A stretch of DNA of 64,000 bases from an uncultured Lentisphaeria bacterium (GCA_934661755.1 CAKUJM010000001.1:1-64000), one strand, 5' to 3'; positions 37,137 through 46,885 are shown, counted from the first letter of the stretch. The notes: a model not told the origin generated them from the sequence alone. Made by a program: numbers and translations.

Positions 37137-37933
37137 TCCTGTCGCTGGATATCGGCGGCACCGCAATCAAATCCGCGCTGTTCGCGGACGGGAGGATGCT
37201 TTGCCGCCTGCCGCAGGTGCCAAGCAATTCGAATGGCACCGCCGGACAGATTGCCAACGCCATTTGCACCGCGATGGCCAATGCGGGCGGCTACAGTCGG
37301 CTGGCGGTCAGCATCCCCGGCCCATTCGACTATCATCGCGGCATCTTCCGCATGCGGCACAAATTCGCCGCGGCCAATGGGCGCATCTTCGCCGAATTGA
37401 CGGGATGCAAGGATGCGGTGTTCGTGCATGACGCCAATGCATTCCTGCTTGGCGAGCTGGCGCATGGCGCGGCGCGCGGCGTCCGCCGTGCCGGTGGCAT
37501 CACCCTGGGAACGGGCCTTGGCGCCGCATTCGCCGTGGATGGCCAGCTGCTCACCGACGACATGGGCAGCCCCGCCGGCGACGTAAGCATCTGGAATGCG
37601 CCGTTTCGTGGCGGCATCGCGGAGGATTTCGTCTCGGCCCGGTGGTTGCAGGCGCAGGATCCCACCGCCGAAGACGTCAAGGCCATCGCCCGCAAAGCCC
37701 GCGCCGGCGATGAACGCGCCCGCCGCATCTGGCGGGACTATGGCCAGGCCCTCTTTGCACTCCTGGCCGACTGGGCAAAGCGCCTGCGCCCGGATTGCAT
37801 CGTCATTGGCGGCCAGATCGCACGGGATCTCGACCTCTTCGGCGCAGTCCCCGCGGGAGTGCCAGTCTGCCGTGCGCAACTTGATGGCGACGGCGCACTC
37901 TATGGCGCGTATGCCGCCAGCCAGAGGAACTGA
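37106..37933 (+). CDS. ROK-family sugar kinase (short, without the usual zinc motif)
   Basis: A 275-residue ROK protein that would phosphorylate a hexose with ATP. The ATP motif DIGGTAIK is at 15-22, a HDANAF motif carries the likely catalytic Asp, and GITLGTGLGAAF follows. The EGH and CxCGxxGCxE segments that bind zinc in most ROK kinases are replaced by a region reading DMGSPAGDVSIWN. It begins inside the isomerase gene (31-bp overlap), a sign of coupled expression. Substrate is unknown; mannose or fructose would suit the adjacent isomerase. Confidence 0.85.
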   Translation: MHDDQDHAEVVLSLDIGGTAIKSALFADGRMLCRLPQVPSNSNGTAGQIANAICTAMANAGGYSRLAVSIPGPFDYHRGIFRMRHKFAAANGRIFAELTGCKDAVFVHDANAFLLGELAHGAARGVRRAGGITLGTGLGAAFAVDGQLLTDDMGSPAGDVSIWNAPFRGGIAEDFVSARWLQAQDPTAEDVKAIARKARAGDERARRIWRDYGQALFALLADWAKRLRPDCIVIGGQIARDLDLFGAVPAGVPVCRAQLDGDGALYGAYAASQRN

Positions 37934-37976
37934 TTTTTGGAGATTCGTCCAGCCAAAAGAACAGGAGGAGCAGAAT

Positions 37977-38546
37977 ATGATGAAAAATACCATCACTGCA
38001 AGGATGGCGGCGGCTTTGGCGCTGCTGCTGTCCAGCGGGGCGTTGTTTGCCTGGGGCACGAGGTGCGACATCTCGGGCAAGAGCGGCAATGTCGAATTGA
38101 CTCCGGAAGGCGAGCATGTCAAGCAGGTCTTCTGGGGCGATGAATCCGACCGCAAGTACTCGCTTTTCATGCAGAAGAAGGAGCTTCCGGAAGGCAAGCA
38201 GCGCATCACCTTCTCGTTCATTCCGCAGAAGAGCGGCCTGGTGGCCATCAACTTCAATGGCTGCTGGGCCAGGCGCGGCGGCTTCAGGAACCAGGACAAG
38301 GAGATCACCCGCGTCTCGGATTTCGCGGTCACCGGCGCCGAGCTGAAGAATGCGGATTTCAAGGAGCTGAATTCACAGGGCAAGCCGCGCAATTGGGCGC
38401 TGGGCCCGGACTGCGTCATCGAGGAAGGCGGATGCAATGTCTGGAACCTCTCTGGCGTCTCCCAGGTTGTCCGCGCGACTGCCGGGCAAAGGATTACGGT
38501 TTCATACTCGGTCGAATTCGTGGATTTCGAGCCGGCGGAAGAGTGA
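37977..38546 (+). CDS. small secreted protein, unknown function
   Basis: A 189-residue protein I do not recognise. The signal peptide is clear (about 1-25: Lys-rich start, ALALLLSSGALFAWG). The mature part is predicted mostly beta, with SLFMQKKELPEGKQRITFSF, GLVAINFNGCWARRGGF and a C-terminal VVRATAGQRITVSYSVEF, which suggests a carbohydrate-binding-like sandwich with a few cysteines. A perfect AGGAGG lies 8 nt before the ATG, so expression is likely strong. It sits between the ROK kinase and a pseudopilin in the sugar operon and may bind glycans at the cell surface. Confidence 0.82.
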   Translation: MMKNTITARMAAALALLLSSGALFAWGTRCDISGKSGNVELTPEGEHVKQVFWGDESDRKYSLFMQKKELPEGKQRITFSFIPQKSGLVAINFNGCWARRGGFRNQDKEITRVSDFAVTGAELKNADFKELNSQGKPRNWALGPDCVIEEGGCNVWNLSGVSQVVRATAGQRITVSYSVEFVDFEPAEE

Positions 38547-38628
38547 CTTGCGGGCATCGCCGGATGGCATGATGCCGCAATCCCCGCCCATTGCCCCCAG
38601 AAAACATTTCAGAAAAGGAGAAAAGGAT

Positions 38629-39375
38629 ATGAACCCGCATTTCAGCGTCCTCCGCAGATCGTTCACCTTGATCGAGTTGCTTGTGGTCATCGCCATCATC
38701 GCGATTCTGGCGTCGATGCTGTTGCCGGCATTGAGCAAGGCGCGGGAGAGGGCGCGTTGCATCAGCTGCGTGAGCAACTGGAAGCAGAACGGCCTGGCCA
38801 CGATGATGTATGTCAATGACAGCGACGACGAGATTCCGCGCAGCCAGGCAAGCACCAATGGCGCGACAGGCTACTGGTCATACCAGGTTGCGTCCTACAA
38901 TGGCTGGGGCAAGGACTTCCTGAACCCCGACATATCCCCGGACCGGACGGATCGCTTCTTCGTCTCGGGCGTCTACCGCTGCCCGAGCTTCCCATTGCAG
39001 CGTTTCATGTCCGTTATCGGCAACAATGCCAATGCCCTCTATGGCGCAGTCGGCTATGGCTGGAACGTGAGAAAGCCGAACAACGCCTGGGAAAGCATGA
39101 AGATTGTCAAGATCAAGAATCCCTCGGGCAAGTATTTTGCCGGCGACGGCACTGATTTGGGGACCACCGAATGGCAATTCCGGGTATTCTCATATCCGTC
39201 AGAATGGGGTGCGATCTCCTCGCCGGTCGAGAACAACATCGGCACCCGCCACAGCGGTGCGGTCAATGTGCTGCTTGGCGACGGCCATGTGGAGACGATG
39301 AAGAAGGCGAAGCTGCTGGATCATGTCGTCAATGGGCGGACATACTACGGGTGGATGCTCGAGTGGGGATTCTAG
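38629..39375 (+). CDS. pseudopilin-like protein with prepilin N-terminal motif
   Basis: A 248-residue protein with leader MNPHFSVLRRS and the signature FTLIELLVVIAIIAIL (Glu at mature position 5). Cleavage would follow Ser11 rather than Gly. The C-terminal part has GTRHSGAVNVLLGDGHVETM, the H-x(n)-DGH pattern seen in the first pseudopilin of this window. AAGGAG and AAAGGA precede the ATG. It lies directly upstream of the secreted GH13-like enzyme, 29 bp away, repeating the pattern of one pseudopilin per carbohydrate operon. Confidence 0.88.
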   Translation: MNPHFSVLRRSFTLIELLVVIAIIAILASMLLPALSKARERARCISCVSNWKQNGLATMMYVNDSDDEIPRSQASTNGATGYWSYQVASYNGWGKDFLNPDISPDRTDRFFVSGVYRCPSFPLQRFMSVIGNNANALYGAVGYGWNVRKPNNAWESMKIVKIKNPSGKYFAGDGTDLGTTEWQFRVFSYPSEWGAISSPVENNIGTRHSGAVNVLLGDGHVETMKKAKLLDHVVNGRTYYGWMLEWGF

Positions 39376-39404
39376 GCCGGTGCCCGCATCGCATCAGTAA
39401 TTGC

Positions 39405-42400
39405 ATGAAGAAGATACTGCATTTGATTCTCCTGCTGTCGGGAGTGCTTGCCGGCGCCATGGAATTCCGCCATGGCGACTGGGAAATCACCATCAACGAC
39501 GGCAATGGCGCCTGGGACCGGCTGTATTGGAAGGGCAGCCTGGTATGCGACAATCCGGAAGCCCGGAGCCTGCTTTGGCTGAAGCGTGAAAACGACGGCG
39601 GCAAGCTGGTGCTTCAGGATGCGGCCATGGATGAGGATGCCGGGGTCCTGTCCGTCGTCACGCGCCAGGGCGACTGGGAATTCCACGAGAGGCTGGCCTT
39701 CGGCAAGGATGAGCTGCGGCGGCAGTACTCGGTCGTGTGGCATGGCCGGAAGCCGGCGCGGATGTGGGAGCACAACACGGCATTTCCGCTGCCGCGGGTC
39801 GGCGGCTACCACCTGCCCTGCTCCATGTTCGGCGACAACCGGACCTACTACGAGGAAATAACCCAGGAGCCGGAGCATGTCGATCCGGTCAGCGGCCCAA
39901 TGTCGTCGATCACCGCGGGAGTCACGCTCAAAGGCTCGATGGACCACCCCGGCTTTGTCTTTCTCCAGCCGTCCGCGGATTACGCCGTGACCTTGATTGC
40001 CAATCCCGCGGCCCTGCCCGGCCGTGCATTTCTCAAGGGATTGCAGAAGGAAGTCCTTTGCGAGTTCTACACTGCCAGCTGCGGCTGGGCGCTGCCGGGC
40101 GAGGCGCAGCGCTTCCCGGAATTCCGCCTGGTCGTCACGCCGGGGACAATCGCGGAGGCGATGAGGCGCGTCCCGCACGAATACTATCGTGAAACGGGGA
40201 TGGTCCCGCCCGCCGACCGCGAAAACTGGCTGCTGGACGCATCGATCTATGAGCTTGAACTGGGAAGCCACGGCGGCGCGCTCAACGCCGCGCAGAAACG
40301 CCTGCCGCATATCAAGGCGCGGGGCTTCAACACGCTGTGGGTGCAGCCGATTGAGTATCTGGGATGCTACAACCCCGAGGACTACTTCAAGATCCGCCAG
40401 GCTGTCGGCGCCGAGGATGAATACCGCAAGTTCATCGCGGATGCGCATGCACTGGGACTGCGGGTGCTGCAGGACATTGTGCCGCACGGGACCTTTCCGC
40501 GCTTTGCCGAAAACCGCGGCGTGAGCCCGTTCACGGTCTCGATCAATGAAGATGGCCAGTGCGTGCCGGCGATGTGCTTTGACTACAGCTCGCCGGAGTG
40601 GCGCGAGTACTTCTATTCGGTTGTCGCCCACTGGATGAAGTTCGGCGTCGATGGCTTCCGCGTCGATCAATGCGGGGTGTCGCCCCCGAATTGGCGGCTG
40701 CCGGATTTCCCGGCCGAGGCGCCCAAGGCCTTCCGCAAGGAGTACTGGGATCGGGCGGTCGCGGAAAACGGCGGGAAACTGCCGCCAATCGAAGGCGCGC
40801 GCGCCGACGAGTCGCTGCGAATCGGTCCGATGAAGCTGACTGGCGGCATTCGCAAAACCGCGCGCAGCTGCAAGGCCGACGCCGCAATCCTGGGCGAGGG
40901 CGGGAACTATATGCAGCCCTATTGCGACGTGGTCGTGGACATGCCCATCCGCCATGCCATCCTCAAGATGCTCTTCTTCCCACCGGAGGAGTACACGCGG
41001 CGCTATTTGCAGACCATGGAGGAAAAGTACTGGATGGATCCGCCGGACATCCGCCGCGTCAGCCTCTATGAAATCCATGACAATGATTTCCGCGCGGCCC
41101 AGATCCTGGGCGAGGCGCCGTCGCAGGCCCTGCGCTGCACCTGGTTCTGGAACCGCGGCGTGCCAATGGTCATGGATGGCCGCGACATCGGCCAGGGCGT
41201 GCTGCTGAAGCATCTCAACGCATTGCGCGCCAATCTGGAGGAGCTGCGCCGCGGCGACATCGATTTCGCCGCCGTCAAGAGCACGCCGCAGCTCTTTGCG
41301 CCATTGCGGGCCATGCCGGGCGGAAGCTCGATTTGCGTCACCAGCTTCTATCCGGACGCCGTCGAGGCGACGCTTGAGATTCCGACCGCGCGCCTCGGCC
41401 TGCCCGCCGGAAGCGCGACGGTGCTCTACGACGCATTCAACGGCAGGAAGCTTGGCGAGGGCAGGCTGGAGGAGTTCGCCACCGTCAAGCTGCATCTTGC
41501 CCCATACGGTTCGGCGGTGTTGGCCTTCCGGCCAGCCGGCACCCCATGCCCAATGACGGCAAATGAGGCCATGCCGCCGCGCGAAGCCGTCCCCGCGGCC
41601 ATCCCGCTCACCGTCGCCGACGGCGCGGAATGCATCGAGGTCAATGGCGCATATCCGCTGAAGATCTCCCGCAGGAACGGCATGATTGCCAGCTATGGCG
41701 GCCTGGTCGGCGGGTCGGACATCCTCTCGGATGCGGCAATTCCGCCAATGACACCGCAGTTCACGGTCACGCGGGCGGAGGATGGCGCATCGGTGCGCAT
41801 CCAGGCCGATTTTGGCCAGGTTTTCACCCTGGTCTACACGGCGCATGCGCAGTCATTGCATGTCAAGGGCGTTCTCAAGCGGCATGCGCGGGACAGCCGC
41901 TACGCCTTCGTGGTCAATGCCGCGGCCACGCGCCGATGGCAGCTGTTTGGCGCCGACGGCATTCGCGATGACTTCATCGACCCCGCGCAAGTCGAAATCG
42001 GCAATCTCGGCAGCCTCAACGGCATGTTCCGCGAACACCTGCTCGGGCCGGTGATCCACCGGACGCTTTCCATGCCGCTCAATCCCGCCTTCCCCGTGGT
42101 CCGCCTGCTCGACGGGGATGGCAACGGAATGGAAATCGTCCAGAATGACCCGTTTGACCGCAATTACGACGAGCTGATGCTGATGAACCAATGCAATGGC
42201 GTCGCCGGACTCCATGCGGCCTTCTTCTGGAATCAGCCATCGCCATTGAGCACCGCCGACGATCGTCCGCGCTCCTTTGAGTTCACGATTCGTCCGGCCG
42301 GCAATGATCGCCCGCAAGGCGCCGTCAATGCCGGCCTCCAGGGCGTGAAGCTCCGCTTCTGCGCACTGAATTGGGATGTCAGCAATGGACGCATCGGCGT

Positions 42401-43403
42401 GCGCCTCGGCAAAAACGGCGGAGTCGTGAAGGCGATGCTTGACGCCAATGGGCAAGCCGCGCGGGACATAAACCAGGATGTCGTCGCCGACAACTTCACC
42501 GCCGCGATGCGCCACGGCGGCGGCCATGCGGCCTTCGACATGGAGACGCAATGCCGGATCCTGCGTACCGACGATGGCGTGGAATTGCAATTCCTCTCGT
42601 GGCTGCGCAATTTCGCCAACCACGGCGCCATCCAACCGCCGGTGTGGACACGCATGAGCTACCGCCTGGACGCCGCCGGCGACCGCCTGGAGTGCGACTA
42701 CGGTGTCTTTGTGACCAAATTCCCCGCCGGGAATGACGCCTCGCTCTATTGGCGTGCGGACACGCCGGACGGCGTGCTGACCATCCCGGTGACGCGCGAG
42801 GCCGCCAATGCGCATCTCCGCCAATGGCTGAATTACTCGGTGGATTTCACGTCCACGGGCGTGGAGCAGCTCCCGTCGCCGCGCCAGAGGCTGGTGGAGC
42901 GCAGCTACCCGCAGATGATGGAATGGCGCATCCGCTCCTGGTGCACCCAGCGTGACTTCCTGGCGCGCCTGACGACTGACATGCCGGAAAGCTGGGGCTT
43001 CAGATACATCACCGACTACCGGATCTTCCCGGTCGGCGACAGGATTGTCTACGAATTCACGCTGCCGGTGATGTGGCCGCATACCGTCAAGCCCGTCCAT
43101 CTGAAGCCGGGGCGCTATCGCTGCGCCACGCGCATCCGCACCTTCGGCGTCAAGAAGACCGGCGCGCCGGGCACGCTGCGCTTCAAGCTCTCGTACATCG
43201 ATGCCAGGGGCGAAAAGGTGACCATCGACAAGGGTCATGTCATCCCCGACGGCGACACCGGCTGGCAGGCCATGGTCACGGACTTCGAGATCCCGGAGGG
43301 GATTTCCTCCGGCGAGTTCACGACCCTGGCCTACAAGGTCTTTGGCCAGGGCAAGGTCCAATTCGAGGAGCCGGTCCTGGAGTATCTGGGATCATCAAAA
43401 TAG
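39405..43403 (+). CDS. secreted multidomain glycoside hydrolase, GH13-like
   Basis: A 1,332-residue exported enzyme with signal peptide MKKILHLILLLSGVLAGA. The first 260 residues are a beta-sandwich region. An alpha-amylase-type barrel follows (about 270-620): NTLWVQPIEYLG, VLQDIVPHGTF, DGFRVDQ with probable nucleophile D421, GEGGNY with probable acid/base E498, and EIHDNDF (H558, with D559 or D561) as the third carboxylate. A beta C-domain ends near 700. The last 600 residues are further beta domains of unknown family. Substrate may be an alpha-glucan or related glycan. It is followed 9 bp later by the GH42-like gene. It is unusually long for GH13. Confidence 0.8.
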   Translation: MKKILHLILLLSGVLAGAMEFRHGDWEITINDGNGAWDRLYWKGSLVCDNPEARSLLWLKRENDGGKLVLQDAAMDEDAGVLSVVTRQGDWEFHERLAFGKDELRRQYSVVWHGRKPARMWEHNTAFPLPRVGGYHLPCSMFGDNRTYYEEITQEPEHVDPVSGPMSSITAGVTLKGSMDHPGFVFLQPSADYAVTLIANPAALPGRAFLKGLQKEVLCEFYTASCGWALPGEAQRFPEFRLVVTPGTIAEAMRRVPHEYYRETGMVPPADRENWLLDASIYELELGSHGGALNAAQKRLPHIKARGFNTLWVQPIEYLGCYNPEDYFKIRQAVGAEDEYRKFIADAHALGLRVLQDIVPHGTFPRFAENRGVSPFTVSINEDGQCVPAMCFDYSSPEWREYFYSVVAHWMKFGVDGFRVDQCGVSPPNWRLPDFPAEAPKAFRKEYWDRAVAENGGKLPPIEGARADESLRIGPMKLTGGIRKTARSCKADAAILGEGGNYMQPYCDVVVDMPIRHAILKMLFFPPEEYTRRYLQTMEEKYWMDPPDIRRVSLYEIHDNDFRAAQILGEAPSQALRCTWFWNRGVPMVMDGRDIGQGVLLKHLNALRANLEELRRGDIDFAAVKSTPQLFAPLRAMPGGSSICVTSFYPDAVEATLEIPTARLGLPAGSATVLYDAFNGRKLGEGRLEEFATVKLHLAPYGSAVLAFRPAGTPCPMTANEAMPPREAVPAAIPLTVADGAECIEVNGAYPLKISRRNGMIASYGGLVGGSDILSDAAIPPMTPQFTVTRAEDGASVRIQADFGQVFTLVYTAHAQSLHVKGVLKRHARDSRYAFVVNAAATRRWQLFGADGIRDDFIDPAQVEIGNLGSLNGMFREHLLGPVIHRTLSMPLNPAFPVVRLLDGDGNGMEIVQNDPFDRNYDELMLMNQCNGVAGLHAAFFWNQPSPLSTADDRPRSFEFTIRPAGNDRPQGAVNAGLQGVKLRFCALNWDVSNGRIGVRLGKNGGVVKAMLDANGQAARDINQDVVADNFTAAMRHGGGHAAFDMETQCRILRTDDGVELQFLSWLRNFANHGAIQPPVWTRMSYRLDAAGDRLECDYGVFVTKFPAGNDASLYWRADTPDGVLTIPVTREAANAHLRQWLNYSVDFTSTGVEQLPSPRQRLVERSYPQMMEWRIRSWCTQRDFLARLTTDMPESWGFRYITDYRIFPVGDRIVYEFTLPVMWPHTVKPVHLKPGRYRCATRIRTFGVKKTGAPGTLRFKLSYIDARGEKVTIDKGHVIPDGDTGWQAMVTDFEIPEGISSGEFTTLAYKVFGQGKVQFEEPVLEYLGSSK

Positions 43404-43412
43404 CTGCAAGCC

Positions 43413-45518
43413 ATGAAGACGACATTGGATTTCTTCCCGGTGGGGACTACCTTCGCCCCGGTTGGCAAGGCGACTGAAGTGCCGGTCGGGGAATGGGAAA
43501 AGGACATCTGCACCATGAAGGCGCTGGGGCTGAACATCTACCGCATGTTCATCGCCTGGGACCGCATCGAAGGCAAGCGCGGCCAATACGATTTTTCCAA
43601 GCCCGACCAGTCCTTCCGCCTGGCGGAAAAATACGGCATCAAGGTGATCGTGATGGTCGGCGGCAGCGGCGCGTCCTTTCCCGGGGTTTACGCGCCACGA
43701 TGGCTCCATCGCGACCTGGATGTGACCCTGCGCCGCAAGCGGCCGACGCCCGGGAACGAGCTGCAGGCCACCAACTTCCGGCTGTGCTATGACGACCCGG
43801 TTTTGCTTCGGGAGATGGAGAAATTCGTCCGGCTGGTGGTCAGGCGCTACCAGGACAGTCCGGCGCTGGCGGCCTGGGCGCCCTGCAACGAAATCGGCGA
43901 GCTGGTGGAGTGCTGGTGCCCGCATACGCTGGCGCAATACCGCGACTTCCTGAAGCGCAAATACGGCACCGTGGAGGCGCTCTCCAATGCCTGGAGCAGC
44001 GAGAACCCGATGGATTTTGCCGATTGGTCGGAGGCATTTCCGGCGACCTCCGCCGGCTTCAAGGAGGGCGGCTATCAGATGTTCCTGGATTACCGCGAAT
44101 TCCAGGAACACAATCGCGACGCCATCTTCAACCATGTCTCCGACTGGATCAAATCGGAGGATCCGCGCCACCCGGTAGTCGTGCATTACGCCGGCGCCAT
44201 CTTCTCGGAGATCGGCTGCCGCGGCGACATTGCCGCGGCCTCGACATACGTCTACTTTGAAAAAAGCAATGAGCGCTATGACATGCCCGCCGCCGAACTG
44301 AACAGGGAATGGAATTACGCAAGTGCGCTCTTCCAGCTCAATGACGCCTCCTGGCGGGACGACCGCGATGGCTTCTGGCAGCTTGAATCCGAGGGCGGCC
44401 CGACCTACTGGGTGCATGACATGATGCCAAGATCGCTTGACGCCCACCGCATGAATGCCCGCGACATGCTCTTTGTCTCGCATGGCGCACGCTGCGTCAT
44501 GCGCTGGATGTACCGCTCACGCCAGACCGATTCGCAGGCCGGTGAATTCAACCTCGTCGGCTGGGATGGCTCCGTGCTGGATCGGTCGCGGCAGTTCGGA
44601 GAGCTGGCAAAGGTGCTCAATGAGCATAAGGATGTGTTCCTGACGCACATGGCCGAGCCGTATCAGGTGGCGATGCTCCACCGCGACTGGGAAGCATACT
44701 GGCGGTGGCAAATGGAGAATGTCGACCGCTATTGGAAGAGCTACCCGCGGCTTTATTCCGCACTCTGCGACGCCGGCGTGCGCCCGAAGCTGCTGGCCGG
44801 AAGCCAGCTCACCGACGCGGCGCTATCCGGCGTGAAACTGCTGATCATCCCCTTCCGTCCCTGGCTCAGCCGACAGATGGCCGAGGCGATCAGGCGCTTT
44901 GTCGCACGCGGCGGACGGCTGGTCGCCGAGTCGCCATTCGCCATCAAGGACATGGGCGGCGTCCATTGCCTGCTCACGCCGGGCTTTGGACTCAATGAAC
45001 TCTTCGGTTGCCGAATTGTCGATATGGACAAGGTCCGTGACGGCAAATGCGGAAATCTGCCGTGCATGGATTTCGAGGCAGTCATCACGCCTGACGGCTG
45101 CACGGTGGAATCGCGCTTCGCCAATGGCCATCCATCCGTCATCACCAACAACTGGCGGGATGGCGCGGCACGCCTCTACGCGTCGCTGGTTTTCGAACGT
45201 TGCACCGGGGAAAACGAGCCGCTGTACCGCCGGGAGCTGTCGGAAATCTTCAAGTGGGCGGCAGTCACGCCGCAATACCATCTTGATGAAATTGGCGACG
45301 ATGAACGCCAGGCGCTGTCGGTCAATCCGCGACGGCTGCCTGATGGCCGGAAGCTGCTCTTTGTCGTCAATGCCGGCCAGAAGGCGCTGTCATGCCGCAT
45401 TGCGGCCGCGGGCGACCCGCATTTCCGCGTGCTTTGCGCCGAGCGGGACAGCACCTGCGACCAGGGCCATTGCGCACTTGCACCATCCGGATGGGTCGTC
45501 CTGATCGAAGACCAGTGA
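43413..45518 (+). CDS. glycoside hydrolase family 42-like beta-galactosidase
   Basis: A 701-residue enzyme without a signal peptide, hence cytoplasmic. The TIM barrel shows WDRIEGKRGQYDF, then CNEIGE with acid/base E160, and LESEGGP with nucleophile candidate E327. A beta-galactosidase trimerisation-like domain (KLLIIPFRPWLSRQMAEAIR, then GGRLVAESPF) and a small beta C-terminus follow, the usual GH42 layout and length. It would hydrolyse imported beta-galactosides or related oligosaccharides. It lies between the GH13-like and sialate esterase genes, 9 and 41 bp apart respectively. Confidence 0.85.
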   Translation: MKTTLDFFPVGTTFAPVGKATEVPVGEWEKDICTMKALGLNIYRMFIAWDRIEGKRGQYDFSKPDQSFRLAEKYGIKVIVMVGGSGASFPGVYAPRWLHRDLDVTLRRKRPTPGNELQATNFRLCYDDPVLLREMEKFVRLVVRRYQDSPALAAWAPCNEIGELVECWCPHTLAQYRDFLKRKYGTVEALSNAWSSENPMDFADWSEAFPATSAGFKEGGYQMFLDYREFQEHNRDAIFNHVSDWIKSEDPRHPVVVHYAGAIFSEIGCRGDIAAASTYVYFEKSNERYDMPAAELNREWNYASALFQLNDASWRDDRDGFWQLESEGGPTYWVHDMMPRSLDAHRMNARDMLFVSHGARCVMRWMYRSRQTDSQAGEFNLVGWDGSVLDRSRQFGELAKVLNEHKDVFLTHMAEPYQVAMLHRDWEAYWRWQMENVDRYWKSYPRLYSALCDAGVRPKLLAGSQLTDAALSGVKLLIIPFRPWLSRQMAEAIRRFVARGGRLVAESPFAIKDMGGVHCLLTPGFGLNELFGCRIVDMDKVRDGKCGNLPCMDFEAVITPDGCTVESRFANGHPSVITNNWRDGAARLYASLVFERCTGENEPLYRRELSEIFKWAAVTPQYHLDEIGDDERQALSVNPRRLPDGRKLLFVVNAGQKALSCRIAAAGDPHFRVLCAERDSTCDQGHCALAPSGWVVLIEDQ

Positions 45519-45526
45519 CCCGTGCC

Positions 45527-45560
45527 ACGGAAAACACGGAAAACACGGAAAACACGGATA
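45527..45560. repeat. 9-bp tandem repeat upstream of the sialate esterase start
   Basis: Three ACGGAAAAC units (45527-45553) and a partial unit run into the start codon at 45560, in the 41-bp gap after the GH42-like gene. Changing copy number would alter the spacing between the two genes but not the reading frame. Confidence 0.85.
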
Positions 45561-46885
45561 TGAATACGGATTTGCGACACGCCACGCTTGGCGCGCTGGC
45601 GGTGCTTTGTCTCGGCATTGCCGCCGAAGCCATCACTTTGCCGTCCTATTTTGCCGACGGGATGATGTTGCAGCGCAACGCCGTGATTCCGGTTGCGGGC
45701 AAATGCCGGCCTGGCGAGGCAGTCGTGCTGGAATTTGATGGCAGGCGCTGCGACGCCGTCGCCGATGCACAAGGCGCATTCCGGATTGAGCTGCCTCCCC
45801 TGGATGCATGCGCGACGCCGAAGCGGATGAGGATTGCCGCGCCATCCGGCTCACTTGAGATCAACGACATCCTGGTCGGTGATCTCTGGCTGTGCTGCGG
45901 ACAGTCCAACATGGAATTCCGGCTGTCCCAAAGCGAAGGCGGAATGGCGGCGGCGGCGACGGCCTCCCCGCAATTGCGGATATTGGACATCAAGCGCGCA
46001 ACCGCCGGGCAAATGCTGGATGCCGGCGCGATGGAGTGGATCGCCGGCGGCGCGAAGCCGGAAAACACCTCCGGAGTTGGATTCTTCTTCGCGGCCGCAT
46101 TGCAGCGTTCGCAGAACCTCCCCATCGGCATCGCGGTCGCGGCAGTCGGCTCGACCGGCGTCGCGGAATGGACGCTGCCTGGCGGCGGATATGCCAACGC
46201 GATGCTGGCAACGCTGCGTGGCTTCCCGATGGCGGGCGTCGTCTACTACCAGGGGGAAAGCGATATTTGCGAAGTGGATCAATACTGCGGGAGGCTGGCA
46301 AAATGCATCGATGGCCTCAAGCGGAATCTGACCTTTGCCAATGGCCCATTCAAATTCATCCTGGTGCAGATCGCGCCATTTGGCTACGATGCCGCGCGGG
46401 CGGCAAAATTGCCGCTGATGCAATGCGAACAGGAGCGCTTTGCGCGTGCCAATGGCTATCCGTGGGCAGTCATCAGCGACGCCGGCGAATTCGGCAATAT
46501 CCATCCGGCTGACAAGAGGACGGTCGGCGAACGCCTGGCACGCCTGGCTGAAATCTGCTACTATCAGCCTGGCGCCGGACGCCATGGAACGCCGTATCTT
46601 GAAAAGTGCGAGGCCGATGGCGATGCATTGCTGCTCACTTTTGCGGAGGTGTCCGCCTGGACGGTGAAGAATCCCAGGCTGCCGGGATTCGAAGTCGCCG
46701 GCGAAGATGGACGCTATCAGAAGGCGGCCGCCGAGCCATTGCCCAATGGACAGCTCCGCGTGCGGTCGCCGCAGGTCCCCAAGCCGCAAAGCGTGCGCTA
46801 CCTATGGAAGGCGCATTACAAGGCCGCGCTCTTCAATGAGGAGGGGCTGCCACCGGGATGCTTCAAGGCCAAACTGGCGGAATGA
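45560..46885 (+). CDS. sialate O-acetylesterase (SGNH hydrolase)
   Basis: A 441-residue exported esterase with signal peptide (about 1-24, ending AAEA). The SGNH nucleophile is S116 in CGQSNME, the oxyanion block is YYQGESD, and the HPADK motif near 310 carries the catalytic His. A beta-sandwich at about 35-95 (MMLQRNAVIPVAGKCRPGE) is the usual N-terminal part of this family. It would remove O-acetyl groups from sialic acids or other acetylated sugars. It is the last gene of the operon; an 8-bp stem hairpin terminator begins within its final codons. Confidence 0.88.
   Translation: MNTDLRHATLGALAVLCLGIAAEAITLPSYFADGMMLQRNAVIPVAGKCRPGEAVVLEFDGRRCDAVADAQGAFRIELPPLDACATPKRMRIAAPSGSLEINDILVGDLWLCCGQSNMEFRLSQSEGGMAAAATASPQLRILDIKRATAGQMLDAGAMEWIAGGAKPENTSGVGFFFAAALQRSQNLPIGIAVAAVGSTGVAEWTLPGGGYANAMLATLRGFPMAGVVYYQGESDICEVDQYCGRLAKCIDGLKRNLTFANGPFKFILVQIAPFGYDAARAAKLPLMQCEQERFARANGYPWAVISDAGEFGNIHPADKRTVGERLARLAEICYYQPGAGRHGTPYLEKCEADGDALLLTFAEVSAWTVKNPRLPGFEVAGEDGRYQKAAAEPLPNGQLRVRSPQVPKPQSVRYLWKAHYKAALFNEEGLPPGCFKAKLAE

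Noticed and set aside
39372..41846. 824-codon minus-strand frame opposite the GH13-like gene
   Set aside because: The plus strand encodes recognisable catalytic motifs; the antisense frame has none and no ribosome-binding site.
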